Below are positions 4,900 to 5,183 of a stretch of 5,183 nt of DNA, piece after piece. The position numbers and the translations under genes were made by a program. The notes beneath the pieces were generated by a model. That model was not told where the DNA came from and made no database searches. It saw only the letters and a program-made list of their open reading frames with translations. Numbering within the stretch: the first letter of the stretch is position 1; every line of letters begins with the position of its first letter. Origin of the DNA: an uncultured Clostridia bacterium (lineage in GTDB: Bacteria; Bacillota; Clostridia; Christensenellales; Borkfalkiaceae); contig CAMAJQ010000085.1 of NCBI GenBank assembly GCA_945835865.1, positions 1-5,183 of the forward strand, written 5' to 3'.

Positions 4900-5151
4900 A
4901 TGAAAAGAGTCGTTGCGGGCAGCGAAGCCAGAAGGCTGAGAAACGTGATCGAATGTGACAGAATGTGTTTTACCGCGGAATCTCTCGAACTGATCGTCCG
5001 CGATCTGTCTTCCGTGCTCGGGGAATACTTTCATCTGATCGGGAAACCGAAGATCTCGGTATCGGCGGAAGGCGCCGTTTACCGCGTCGTCGTGGAGGCG
5101 AAGGCGGACGCGTTGAAGGCGTTCGGCGCGCTTCCCCCGGCGTCGGGATAA
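4900..5151 (+). CDS. minE: Cell division topological specificity factor MinE, short N-terminus
   Basis: An 83-residue protein that would stimulate MinD ATPase and drive MinCD to the poles. The identification rests on position next to minD and on pattern: EARRLRNVIECDR (9-21) matches the anti-MinCD helix of MinE, LELIVRDLSSVLGEYF (29-44) matches the conserved helix of the topological domain, and ISVSAEGAVYRVVVEA (52-67) matches its final strands. Before the anti-MinCD segment there are only eight residues (MKRVVAGS), about half the usual number, so the classic N-terminal membrane helix is missing or reduced. An in-frame stop, which is the minD stop, lies just upstream, so no longer start exists. 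The ribosome site is strong (GGAGG at 4892-4896). A MinE-like divergent protein is the main alternative. Confidence 0.82.
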   Translation: MKRVVAGSEARRLRNVIECDRMCFTAESLELIVRDLSSVLGEYFHLIGKPKISVSAEGAVYRVVVEAKADALKAFGALPPASG

Positions 5152-5183
5152 CGCAAGAAAGCCGCCGGAAGGGGAGCGGACCC
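5152..5183 (+). other. Sequence after minE, no gene visible
   Basis: These 32 bases have no start codon and no T-rich terminator. A purine-rich GGAAGGGGAG at 5167-5176 resembles a ribosome site, so a further gene of the min operon may begin just past the window edge. Confidence 0.3.

Noticed and set aside
3409..5034. A 541-codon minus-strand open frame antisense to the CBM9-like gene, minD and minE
   Set aside because: It spans three genes with clear motifs and an obvious terminator, and its translation is rich in R, D and H with no recognisable domain. It is a by-product of GC-rich codon use in the real genes.

Overview
The window looks like chromosome of a moderately GC-rich bacterium related to Clostridia. 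This is inference. It rests on the compact tRNA array with encoded CCA ends, the strong Shine-Dalgarno sites in front of several genes, the consensus sigma-A-type promoters, and a HAD phosphatase and a CBM9-like protein that resemble clostridial families. No mobile element, CRISPR array or phage gene was seen.

Layout. Positions 1-413 (minus strand) hold a five-gene tRNA array. In transcription order it reads Gly(TCC)-Arg(TCT)-His(GTG)-Gln(TTG)-Lys(TTT), and the Lys gene is cut by the window edge. A consensus promoter (TTGACA, 17 bp, TAAAAT) at 436-464 drives it. Positions 503-3194 (minus strand) hold four genes in one direction: an AraC-family regulator, a HAD-family phosphatase, an RdgB-type XTP/dITP pyrophosphatase and a small YfcE/MJ0936-type metallophosphoesterase. 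The last two overlap by 4 nt. Positions 3195-3396 form a divergent control region. To its right, on the plus strand, is a 173-residue stand-alone CBM9-like (DOMON-fold) protein, then a strong intrinsic terminator, then minD and minE from their own promoter.

How the genes fit together. RdgB removes non-canonical purine nucleotides, and the two phosphatases beside it could make a small nucleotide or phosphate-ester housekeeping set. The AraC regulator and the CBM9-like gene are divergent and probably form a regulator-target pair. MinD and MinE place the division septum by acting on MinC, but no minC lies next to them here.

The most notable signal is in the divergent region. Both genes have a perfect TATAAT -10 box followed by exactly six bases (AGAAGC or AGAAAC) and then ATG. 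Transcription would then begin at or next to the A of the start codon, so both mRNAs are predicted to be leaderless, while HAD, minD and minE have ordinary Shine-Dalgarno sites. The same region carries an 8-bp direct repeat spaced 20 bp apart and a 10-bp inverted repeat, which are candidate operators. Two tRNAs (Gln, Gly) have C instead of the near-universal T at position 55. MinE lacks most of the usual N-terminal membrane-targeting segment. I did not see a clearly new multi-gene system.
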